64,000 nucleotides of DNA from CAVZZV01 sp963779845 (GTDB lineage: Bacteria; Bacteroidota; Bacteroidia; Bacteroidales; GCA-2748055), in assembly GCA_963779845.1 (NCBI GenBank), contig CAVZZV010000005.1:124001-188000 (forward strand), in the 5' to 3' direction. Each line of letters opens with the position of its first letter. The stretch's first letter is position 1. A program made the translations under genes and the position numbers. Shown here one piece after another: positions 37,834 to 44,990 of this stretch. The notes below the pieces were generated by a model. That model did no database searches. It had not been told where the DNA came from and saw nothing but the letters and a program-made list of their open reading frames with translations.

Positions 37834-40317
37834 TTATTTTGCTCTCAGGCGGAGAGCATTACTTATCACCGAAACAGAACTGAAACTCATAGCAGCAGCC
37901 GCAATCATTGGGCTAAGGAGTATTCCGAAAAACGGGAATAAAATACCGGCGGCAACCGGAACGCCTAAGGAATTATAAACAAAAGCAAAAAAGAGGTTTT
38001 GTTTTATATTGCGCATGACTTTGTGACTTAATTCACGGGCCCGGACAATACCGTTCAGGTCGCCTTTCACCAATGTTATTTCAGCACTTTGCATGGCAAT
38101 ATCGGTACCTGTTCCCATGGCAATGCCCACATTGGCTTGTTCCAGTGCTGGTGCATCGTTTATTCCGTCACCGGCCATGGCTACGATATGTCCTTGTTCT
38201 TGTAATTCTTTTATCTTATGGTATTTATCCTCGGGTAAACATTCCGGTTGAAATCCATCCAGTCCTAACTCATCGGCAACTGCTTTGGCCGTTAACTTAT
38301 TATCGCCGGTAAGCATATGGACTTTTATCCCCTTACTTTGCAATTCTTTGATGGCATTGGCTGAATTTTCCTTGATTTTATCGGATACACTTACCATACC
38401 TTCCACCTTATTTTTAAGAATAAGGTACATTACGGTTTGTCCTGCGGACTGCCACTCTTCAACGATTTTCTTGTTTTTATCATCGGGGGTCACCTTAAAA
38501 GCTTCCAACAGCCGGTGATTGCCCAATCCAATTTTCTCATTGTTATAAATGGCTTGCACCCCTTTTCCGGTCACCGATTCAAATTTATCAAGTTTCAATA
38601 ACTCCAAATTATGGGCTTTTGCACCCGCTACAATCGCATCGGCCAGTGGATGTTCGCTGTTGGCATCAACCGAGGCTGCCAGTTGAAGAATTTCATCATC
38701 ACTCAGATTCCCAAATGATTTAAACCCTTTAAGACTTGGCTTTCCTTCAGTGATGGTACCTGTTTTATCAATGATGAGTATATCAACTTTGTTCATTTCC
38801 TCGATGGCACGGGCATCTTTTACAAGTACCCCGGCCCCGGCCATCCGCCCGGAACCAACCATTATGGACATAGGGGTTGCCAATCCTAACGCACATGGGC
38901 AGGCTATTATTAAAACCGCAACAGCGTTTACAAAAGCATATACATAGGCAGGTTCGGGTCCCCAGAGGGCCCAAACGGCAAAGGTGATTATAGCAATAGA
39001 AATCACTATTTGCACAAAATATTTGGCAACCGTATCAGCCAGCTTCTGGATGGGTGCCCGTGAGCGGCTGGCCGTATTCACCATTTCAATGATTTGTGCC
39101 AGCAAAGTATCACTTCCCACTTTTTCGGCTTTCATTTCAAAAGCCGTTTTCCCGTTAATCGTCCCCCCCGTTACCTTGTCATTTTTTGCTTTTTCCACAG
39201 CAATGGGTTCACCGGTTATCATACTTTCATCAATAACGGCTTCTCCCTTATGGATGATTCCATCAACAGGAATTTTTTCACCGGGTTTCACTTTTAGGAA
39301 ATCTCCGGCTTTTACCTCTTCCAATGGGATTTCTAATTCTTCTCCGTTTTTGATTACCCGCGCAACAGGAGGTACCAAACCTAACAATGCTTTTATTGCC
39401 GAGTTGGTTTTGCTATGAGCACGCAACTCCAGCATCTGTCCAAGCAATACCAGGGTAAGAATAATAGCAGCCGCTTCAAAATAAAGATGAACATTTCCAT
39501 TGGCATCCTGAAACTGAGGGGGAAAAGCTGACGGAATCAAAAGAGCAAAAACACTAAACAGATAGGCCGCGCCAACCCCAATGGAGATGAGTGTCCACAT
39601 ATTGGGCATCCAGCGGACGATGGAACTCCAACCGCGTTTAAAAAAAGCCCAACTGCTGTAAAAAACCACCGGTGTCGCCAGGGCAAATTCAACCCATCCC
39701 CATACTTTTTTTGAGGCAACATTTTCAAGGTTAAGAAAACTGAAGTATTCCGACATGGCAATCAATAACACCGGAAAACTTAATGCAAGAGCAATCCAGA
39801 ATTTCATTGCCATTTTTTTGTAGGCCTTTTCTTCTTCGCTGGTCTCTTCCCCTTTTTCCGGTACCAGGTCCATTCCGCATTTGGGGCAACTTCCGGGATG
39901 ATCCTGGCTGATTTCGGGGTGCATCGGGCAGGTATATATTGTTTTGGCCAATGCCTGACCTGAAAACTCCGTGGATTCTTCCTTATTCAGGTGCATCCCG
40001 CACACCGGGCAATCTCCAGGTTGGTCGTAAGTTTTGTCGCCTTCGCAATGCATGGGACAAAAATATTTCCCGGAAGCTTTCGAAACGATGGAGGGAGTAT
40101 GCTGATGATGCTCATGACTATGCTTTTCGGTTTTTGCCTGCAATTCATCTACCGGCACCAGGTGCATATTGCACACCGGACAATCGGCAGGCTTATCGTA
40201 CGTTTTATCTCCTTCACAGTACATGGGGCATATATATTCCTTCCCGGTTCCGTTTGAGCCCTGGCTTTCATGCTGTTGGGTGCTATTGGTTTTATTAGAT
40301 GATCTCTTTTCTTTCAT
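37834..40317 (-). CDS. copA: Copper-type P1B ATPase with three HMBD metal-binding modules
   Basis: An 827-residue metal pump starting at the ATG at 40315-40317; the open frame extends three codons further to a TTG. The N-terminus holds three tandem heavy-metal-binding (HMBD) modules, at about 28-54, 85-110 and 128-153, each with a CPM...CPxC-M pattern; the first two have CEGDKTYD between the cysteine pairs. Then come eight membrane helices with the CPC transport motif (IACPCALGLATP), the phosphorylation site DKTGTITEG, the HP motif SEHPL and the hinge GDGINDAPA. It should export Cu+ (or Ag+) from the cytoplasm. A His-rich linker (HSHEHHQHT) lies between modules 1 and 2. Confidence 0.92.
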   Translation of the reverse strand: MKEKRSSNKTNSTQQHESQGSNGTGKEYICPMYCEGDKTYDKPADCPVCNMHLVPVDELQAKTEKHSHEHHQHTPSIVSKASGKYFCPMHCEGDKTYDQPGDCPVCGMHLNKEESTEFSGQALAKTIYTCPMHPEISQDHPGSCPKCGMDLVPEKGEETSEEEKAYKKMAMKFWIALALSFPVLLIAMSEYFSFLNLENVASKKVWGWVEFALATPVVFYSSWAFFKRGWSSIVRWMPNMWTLISIGVGAAYLFSVFALLIPSAFPPQFQDANGNVHLYFEAAAIILTLVLLGQMLELRAHSKTNSAIKALLGLVPPVARVIKNGEELEIPLEEVKAGDFLKVKPGEKIPVDGIIHKGEAVIDESMITGEPIAVEKAKNDKVTGGTINGKTAFEMKAEKVGSDTLLAQIIEMVNTASRSRAPIQKLADTVAKYFVQIVISIAIITFAVWALWGPEPAYVYAFVNAVAVLIIACPCALGLATPMSIMVGSGRMAGAGVLVKDARAIEEMNKVDILIIDKTGTITEGKPSLKGFKSFGNLSDDEILQLAASVDANSEHPLADAIVAGAKAHNLELLKLDKFESVTGKGVQAIYNNEKIGLGNHRLLEAFKVTPDDKNKKIVEEWQSAGQTVMYLILKNKVEGMVSVSDKIKENSANAIKELQSKGIKVHMLTGDNKLTAKAVADELGLDGFQPECLPEDKYHKIKELQEQGHIVAMAGDGINDAPALEQANVGIAMGTGTDIAMQSAEITLVKGDLNGIVRARELSHKVMRNIKQNLFFAFVYNSLGVPVAAGILFPFFGILLSPMIAAAAMSFSSVSVISNALRLRAK

Positions 40318-40360
40318 ATTTTCCAATTCAGAATATTTTTACCGCTGGGGCGGCGATGCT

Positions 40361-40591
40361 TTAGCAGCAACCATGATGATGTTTATGATGATCCTGTGAA
40401 GCTGAATTTTCCACCGGAACCAGATTCATGTTACAGACCGGGCAAACGGTGGGGGCATTATAGGTCTTGTCCCCTTCACATTTCATAGGGCAAAAGTACC
40501 GGGTCTGTCCTCCGGTAATTAGTGTATTATCCTGGGCATGAACCATTTCGCTTTTATCTTTCCCTCTAAATAAATCTTTAAGTGTTTTCAT
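40361..40591 (-). CDS. HMBD-domain metal-binding miniprotein
   Basis: A 76-residue cytosolic protein made of a single HMBD module (RYFCPMKCEGDKTYNAPTVC) and a C-terminal HHKHHHGCC tail. It shares the CEGDKTY variant with the first two modules of the ATPase encoded 44 bases downstream, so one probably arose from the other. It may act as a metal chaperone or buffer delivering copper to the pump. It is the first gene of the two-gene unit. Confidence 0.8.
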   Translation of the reverse strand: MKTLKDLFRGKDKSEMVHAQDNTLITGGQTRYFCPMKCEGDKTYNAPTVCPVCNMNLVPVENSASQDHHKHHHGCC

Positions 40592-40623
40592 GATACATAA
40601 AATATTTAAGTGTTAAACAATTT

Positions 40624-40658
40624 CAAAGATACATCGCCAATTTTTTAATGTGTTACAT
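40624..40658 (-). promoter_or_regulatory. Regulated promoter of the HMBD-copA unit
   Basis: On the minus strand TATCTTTG (40624-40631) is a consensus -7 element. At the -33 position, after a 19-base gap, stands ATGTAACA (40651-40658) in place of TTTG. The same box and spacing occur at 42306-42341. This architecture is expected for an activator-dependent promoter. Confidence 0.55.
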
Positions 40659-40691
40659 AATTTATTAAATAATTTGTATAATTTATTGATT

Positions 40692-40887
40692 CTAAACATC
40701 GTGAATCGATTTGCGATTTTTTTCCCTCAGGTTTTTAAAATAAGAGGTGGTAAACCCCGTTATTTTTTTGAACTGTCCCGATAAATCCCAATTTTATACC
40801 TTCCATCTTTATCCCGGCTTTTTCAAAAATTTGTGAAACCACCATAATACACCGGTTGCAAACCATATTTTTAATGTAGATATCCAT
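40692..40887 (-). pseudogene. Internally deleted AraC-family metal regulator
   Basis: The frame opens with MDIYIKNMVCNRCIMVV, the metal-binding-like N-terminus of a Bacteroidota AraC-type regulator of about 190 residues. After some 35 codons the sequence jumps, in another frame, to GQFKKITGFTTSYFKNLREK and ends KSIHDV-stop at 40692-40694, the end of the same family's C-terminal helix-turn-helix. Roughly 110-120 residues, including most of the DNA-binding domain, are missing. The frame change makes the remnant a stop-terminated 50-residue peptide. Confidence 0.8.
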
Positions 40888-40966
40888 GTTTACATCTTTT
40901 TGGAAATAATACTATTCTCCGGCAAGGGATTTATTAATAGCACTAAGGCAATAACTTTAAGCCGTT

Positions 40967-41569
40967 TTACTCCACGGAAATTTCCTGCTGGACACTACCA
41001 CATTTCAACATTTTGTGACCATAAAAAGGATTTTTTATTTCACTGGATGCACTCAACCAGATTCCCCCTTTATTTTTGTTATACATTGGGCAAAATGCCA
41101 GATACAATGTTCGGTCAGAACCGGTAATAAATATTAAGTCTCTCATATCCTTACTTAACATTTCAAAATGCTCTCGCTGATTAGCTATGTTTCCCCTATT
41201 CTCCGAAATACTCCCGGCATGATCCGAGGCATTTTCTATAATTCCGGCCAGTTCTTTTTCATCTTTCGCTCCCTGTTCTGAAAGGTCGAATTTCGTAAAG
41301 GCATCCAACAGCTTTTTCCCGGAACTTGCCGCATTTTCGCTATCGTCCTGGACCAGGGCATCTTTTAAGGCCAGATAGTTATCCACAATAGCGGAAACTG
41401 ATTGGGAATGCTTAACCTGAACTGTGGGTGACCCCATTGGTTTGTCGGTCATGTTTGATTCCATAGTGGTATGGCCCTCCGTGGAATGGCCCATTTTTGA
41501 ATGGTCATGTTGCGCAAAAGCCCCCCAGCTTACTAAAGCCAGGCTAAGCAAAATCATTGTTTTTTTCAT
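40967..41569 (-). CDS. Secreted DUF3347 protein
   Basis: A 200-residue protein with a signal peptide ending in AFAQ, a His/Met-rich linker (HDHSKMGHSTEGH) suited to binding copper, and a DUF3347 domain from about residue 55. The domain ends in LAFCPMYNKNKGGIWLS and NPFYGHKMLKCG with conserved Cys and Met residues. The same domain is fused to the C-terminus of the CusB-like protein at 42460. It likely binds Cu in the periplasm as part of the efflux system. It follows the P-II-like gene on the same strand. Confidence 0.85.
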   Translation of the reverse strand: MKKTMILLSLALVSWGAFAQHDHSKMGHSTEGHTTMESNMTDKPMGSPTVQVKHSQSVSAIVDNYLALKDALVQDDSENAASSGKKLLDAFTKFDLSEQGAKDEKELAGIIENASDHAGSISENRGNIANQREHFEMLSKDMRDLIFITGSDRTLYLAFCPMYNKNKGGIWLSASSEIKNPFYGHKMLKCGSVQQEISVE

Positions 41570-41681
41570 TTTTTTTCATTTTAAATTGTTTATAACTCTT
41601 TTATTCTCTCACCGCATATCAGTATTTCAGAATTCATATATGGATGTTGAATTTCCAAAAACGGGTTTTCCCAGGCATTGG

Positions 41682-42032
41682 TTAAACCGCCAAAATACCT
41701 TTTTCATCAGTCCTGACTTTATACACCTCGTCAACAGGTGAAATGATAATCATTCCATCGCCACGATAACCGGTCCTCCCATTTTTACGAATAAGTTCTA
41801 TAACCGGGTTCACGTGTTCTTCCGCTACCAGAATTTCCAATTTAATTACCCTAAAAGCATCGGTAAATGGATATTTATCGCTAATATGTTCTTTCTCGTG
41901 ATCAGAATATTGGCCTGTTCCTTCACACTCCGCGAAGGTCATACAACAATATCCTGCACCCTTTAGTGCAATGAAAACTTCCTCAAGTTTTCTGTACCGG
42001 ATATAAGCCTTTATCAATTTCATAATATTCAT
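41682..42032 (-). CDS. P-II-like protein of the metal cluster
   Basis: A 116-residue protein with the P-II core: MKLIKAYIRYRKLEEVFIALK at the start and GRTGYRGDGMIIISPVDEVYKVRT at the end, with the B-loop glycine pattern preserved. The T-loop is different from classical P-II: the modifiable tyrosine of IYRG is absent and the region carries CCMTFAEC followed by GTGQYSDHEKEHISDKYPF. Relatives are found next to CusA/CzcA systems. It may sense metal or nucleotide and regulate the efflux pump by analogy to GlnK/AmtB. An internal ATG at 42023 is an alternative start. Confidence 0.8.
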   Translation of the reverse strand: MNIMKLIKAYIRYRKLEEVFIALKGAGYCCMTFAECEGTGQYSDHEKEHISDKYPFTDAFRVIKLEILVAEEHVNPVIELIRKNGRTGYRGDGMIIISPVDEVYKVRTDEKGILAV

Positions 42033-42050
42033 TTTTAAATATTACAATCA

Positions 42051-42242
42051 TTATAGTTCATTTTCTGTACAATTTGCCAATTCTTTTATCCCACAACCAG
42101 CACAACTGCCCAAATCTTTGTTTTCACCGGCACAAGAATGTCCGGTAAATTCAGCATTTTTATCAAAGAAAAGCTTCACTCCAAGTGCCAACATGATTAT
42201 GGCAAACAGGATAACCGACATTATAAATATTTTTAAAAACAT
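42051..42242 (-). CDS. Small Cys-rich membrane protein
   Basis: A 63-residue protein with a single N-terminal membrane helix (FIMSVILFAIIMLALGVKLFF) and a short tail with four spaced cysteines (HSCAGENKDLGSCAGCGIK, then NC). It resembles the short Bacteroidota membrane proteins found near redox and metal genes. The cysteines could coordinate a metal. It lies 18 bases upstream of the P-II-like gene, in the same unit, and directly behind a promoter with the ATGTAACA box. Confidence 0.65.
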   Translation of the reverse strand: MFLKIFIMSVILFAIIMLALGVKLFFDKNAEFTGHSCAGENKDLGSCAGCGIKELANCTENEL

Positions 42243-42305
42243 AATTAATTTTTTAAAAAGTTAATAAATTATTCCTAAAAAAGACACGGGGTCTTTTCGG
42301 TTATA

Positions 42306-42362
42306 TAAAGATACTAAACTATTGACGATCAACTGTTACATCATTTTTTAAAAGTCTTACAT
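42306..42362 (-). promoter_or_regulatory. Regulated promoter with two ATGTAA-type boxes
   Basis: On the minus strand TATCTTTA (42306-42313) sits at the -7 position and ATGTAACA (42334-42341) 20 bases upstream, as in the copA promoter. A second related box, ATGTAAGA (42355-42362), lies 21 bases, two helical turns, further upstream. Such direct repeats fit binding of an AraC-type dimer. It serves the small membrane protein, P-II-like and DUF3347 genes. Confidence 0.5.
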
Positions 42363-42459
42363 AGTTTTGTACTATTCACTTTTTGCTCTCTGAAAGTGAA
42401 GAAAATATGGAATGCCATTTCCTTCCATGATCAGGCTGTATCCAAATGAATGGTTCCGC

Positions 42460-44298
42460 TCATTTTAAGGTCTCCCTCGTCTCTCCACACTCCATCATAT
42501 CTTCCCCGAAATAAGGATTTCGTATTTCTTCGGTTTCGCTCAACCAGTAAGCCCCCTTGCTGCCAGAGGCCATCGGGCAGTATTGGTAATAAGCTGTTTC
42601 GTTATCCAACCCGAACATTTTTAAACTTTTATAGAAAACCAGGTTAAACCGGGCAAAATCCTTTCGTTGTTGTTCAAGATTATCCGAACTGGATATTGCA
42701 TTTATGGTATTGTTTAATGTTTCCAATTGTTCCATCCACATTGTGTGTCCATCGCCTTTGAGCAATCCCATGTCTACAGATTTTAAAGCAGCTTTTACCA
42801 CTTTTGCTTCAATACTTACCTTTTTTGCATCGCTGGCCACAAAAGCATTTTTCATATCCAAATAGGTATTATACACGTTGGTAAGCTGGGCTTTAAATTC
42901 AGGATTAGTTTTGCCTGGTTCAGGGAGAGGTTCACCTGGGATGAAGACCTCCTTTGAATTGGTCTTCTCTGAATGAGGGCTCTCATTGGATGCTGGCATT
43001 TCCATTCCACCATGATTGTGCCCGGTTATAGCCGGGCCCCCTTCGGGGTTCATCATGCTTGGCTTTCCGGCAAGCTGGGCGGCCGCGTCAATGCTGAATG
43101 TGCCATTTACAGCAATCTCCTCTCCATCTTTCAATCCACTTTCTATTACATAGCTTTCTCCCAGGGAAGGTCCAAGCATGACCTCCCGCATTTTAAAATT
43201 TACGCCCTGATCGGTAGCAGATTTTACATAAACCACTGATCGTTCACCGGTCCACATGACAGCCGTTTTCGGGATGACCACTGCATTGGATTTTTTGGGC
43301 AGTTGCGCCCGGACAGTTCCTGAGACAAACATTTCCGGCTTAAACTTTAATCCCGGATTGTCGATGGCCACCCGCGCTTTGGCCACCCGGGTTTTGGGGT
43401 CGATAACCGGGTCGAGAAAGGAGAGCTTACCAGTAAAGGTTTCACCGGGAAGGGAAGCGACAGTAAATTCAACTTTATCGCCTTTTTTTATCCAGGGAAG
43501 GTCCGATTCATATACATCAAAAAGTACCCATACCCTTGAAAGATCGGCAATCTGGTAAATGGTCTGCCCTCTGCTGACATAGTCGCCGGGATTGACCATC
43601 TTTTTGATAACATAACCAGAACCATCAGCCTGAATAGTGAGGGTTTCCTTTGCAGTCCCCGATTGCAAAATCTGTTCAATCTGCTGATCTGTCAACTTCC
43701 AGTTTGTCAATTTTTCTTTGACAGCATTGAAGAGCTGCGGTTGTGTGTCCTTAATTTTTTGGGCTTCGAACAACTCTTCCTGGGCAGTTACCAGGGCCGG
43801 GGAATATACCGATGCTATCACCTGGCCTTTTTTTATATACTCGCCGGTGAAATTGACCATCAACTCTTCGATCCGCCCAGGGACGTGAGAAGATTGGGAA
43901 AAAACCAGGCGTTCATCTTCCTGGATTTTACCGTTCAACCGAACCTGCCTGACCGGCTCCATCGAACCCACCACTGCAGTTTGAATGTTTGCCAGTTGCA
44001 TAGCAGTTGGCGACATGCTGATTGCCAAGGGATCGATTTCACTATCTTGTTCATCTTGCAGCGGGATTAAATCCATGCCGCAAATGGGGCAATCGCCCGG
44101 TTCATTTTGTCTTATTTGGGGGTGCATCGAGCAGGTCCAGATTTGATGTGGTGATGTGGTAATTTGTTGATGTGTGGATTTGTCGATTTGTGGATTGGGG
44201 TTTTCTGGGAGTCGGTTGTTTCCTATAAAATAACCGATAAGGCTTCCCGTCAATAGAACAGCAATCAAAATAACTATGATTTGTTTCTTTGATTTCAT
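42460..44298 (-). CDS. cusB: CusB-like RND periplasmic adaptor with HMBD and DUF3347
   Basis: A 612-residue protein. It has an N-terminal membrane anchor (about 5-25), a linker and an HMBD module at 54-80 (WTCSMHPQIRQNEPGDC). The adaptor body (about 110-410) has barrel-sandwich, helical hairpin and beta-barrel parts, and a His/Met-rich segment (TGHNHGGMEMP) leads into a C-terminal DUF3347 domain (about 470-610). It bridges the RND pump and the outer-membrane channel and probably passes metal to them. The linker at about 35-55 is encoded by an octamer-repeat-like stretch (44141-44200). Confidence 0.9.
   Translation of the reverse strand: MKSKKQIIVILIAVLLTGSLIGYFIGNNRLPENPNPQIDKSTHQQITTSPHQIWTCSMHPQIRQNEPGDCPICGMDLIPLQDEQDSEIDPLAISMSPTAMQLANIQTAVVGSMEPVRQVRLNGKIQEDERLVFSQSSHVPGRIEELMVNFTGEYIKKGQVIASVYSPALVTAQEELFEAQKIKDTQPQLFNAVKEKLTNWKLTDQQIEQILQSGTAKETLTIQADGSGYVIKKMVNPGDYVSRGQTIYQIADLSRVWVLFDVYESDLPWIKKGDKVEFTVASLPGETFTGKLSFLDPVIDPKTRVAKARVAIDNPGLKFKPEMFVSGTVRAQLPKKSNAVVIPKTAVMWTGERSVVYVKSATDQGVNFKMREVMLGPSLGESYVIESGLKDGEEIAVNGTFSIDAAAQLAGKPSMMNPEGGPAITGHNHGGMEMPASNESPHSEKTNSKEVFIPGEPLPEPGKTNPEFKAQLTNVYNTYLDMKNAFVASDAKKVSIEAKVVKAALKSVDMGLLKGDGHTMWMEQLETLNNTINAISSSDNLEQQRKDFARFNLVFYKSLKMFGLDNETAYYQYCPMASGSKGAYWLSETEEIRNPYFGEDMMECGETRETLK
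44141..44200 (-). repeat. Degenerate octamer repeat inside the cusB linker
   Basis: Read on the coding strand, this part of the gene consists of about seven 8-base units ending in ATC/ATT (for example CACACATC, ACCACATC). It encodes the low-complexity linker STHQQITTSPHQI. The units resemble the CACATCNN octamers of the intergenic array at 44807-44990, but in the opposite orientation. Confidence 0.45.
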
Positions 44299-44303
44299 AA
44301 CTT

Positions 44304-44654
44304 TTATTTTTTAGCTTTTGCGGATGAAATAATCTTATTGAGAAGTTTCTGTATAGAATTCAGCATTGATTTGACCTCATTAGAGGGAGCGGGATACTTT
44401 GTCGCTTTTTCGCACAATTGAAGCCAGTAATCTGTTTCAATTGCTTCTTTGTAGGCTATTTTTAATTTATGTATAAAATCAACCTTACTCTCACTGCTCT
44501 GAGCCTCCCTGATATTTGCTCCAATACTGGTTCCCGATCTTAAAATCTGGCGCCCAATCACATATTTACGGCTATCTTCCAATAGTTCTGAATATTCCAT
44601 TATTTCTAAAGCAAATTCAAAGCTTAACTCTAAAATCTCATTTCTACTTTCCAT
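44304..44654 (-). CDS. Four-helix-bundle (S23-type) protein
   Basis: A 116-residue all-helical protein of the family first found in 23S rRNA intervening sequences. Diagnostic are LRSGTSIGANIREAQ near 38-52 and KLKIAYKEAIETDYWLQL near 63-80. Stand-alone copies are widespread in Bacteroidota and their role is unclear; related Avd proteins bind nucleic acid in diversity-generating retroelements, but no reverse transcriptase is here. It splits the cusB and cusC genes and is flanked by repeat arrays, so it appears inserted. Confidence 0.88.
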   Translation of the reverse strand: MESRNEILELSFEFALEIMEYSELLEDSRKYVIGRQILRSGTSIGANIREAQSSESKVDFIHKLKIAYKEAIETDYWLQLCEKATKYPAPSNEVKSMLNSIQKLLNKIISSAKAKK

Positions 44655-44687
44655 ATTTGTTATTTAATAAAAATAATTCTTTCCCCC

Positions 44688-44797
44688 AATTAGTTTGGAG
44701 TGTGAGTAGGGAGCCAAATTAGTTTGGAGTGTGAGTAGGGAGCATGGCTTCTCACATCATCACATCACCAAATTAGTTTGGAGTGTGAGTAGGGAGC
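44688..44797 (+). repeat. Three copies of a 27-bp repeat
   Basis: The unit AATTAGTTTGGAGTGTGAGT plus AGGGAGC occurs without mismatch at 44688-44714, 44717-44743 and 44771-44797. Copies 2 and 3 share a further ATGG tail and are separated by CACATC octamers. The block lies immediately upstream of the four-helix-bundle gene start and merges with the octamer array. Confidence 0.9.
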
Positions 44798-44806
44798 ATG
44801 GATTCC

Positions 44807-44990
44807 CACATCCTCACATCATCACATCCTCACATCACCATCATACATCCTCACATCATCCCATCATCCCCTCATCCTCACATCCTCACATCCCCACATC
44901 CTCACATCCTCACATCCCCACATCATCACATCCCCACATCATCACATCATCACATCCCCACATCATCACATCCTCCCATCATCACATCAA
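44807..44990 (+). repeat. 8-bp minisatellite array (CACATCNN)n
   Basis: About twenty tandem 8-base units of the form CACATCAT, CACATCCT or CACATCCC run from 44807 to the stop codon of the cusC-like gene at 44987-44989, with a few degenerate units near 44840-44875. The array ends precisely at that stop codon. It would code for His/Pro/Ser-rich peptides in every frame of one strand, but this is a by-product of the repeat. Confidence 0.9.

Noticed and set aside
44304..44654. Avd-like gene of a diversity-generating retroelement
   Set aside because: No reverse transcriptase, template repeat or variable repeat pair is visible in the window.
44688..44990. Possible CRISPR array
   Set aside because: Octamer units are contiguous without spacers, the 27-bp repeats number only three with 2- and 27-base gaps, and no cas genes are near.
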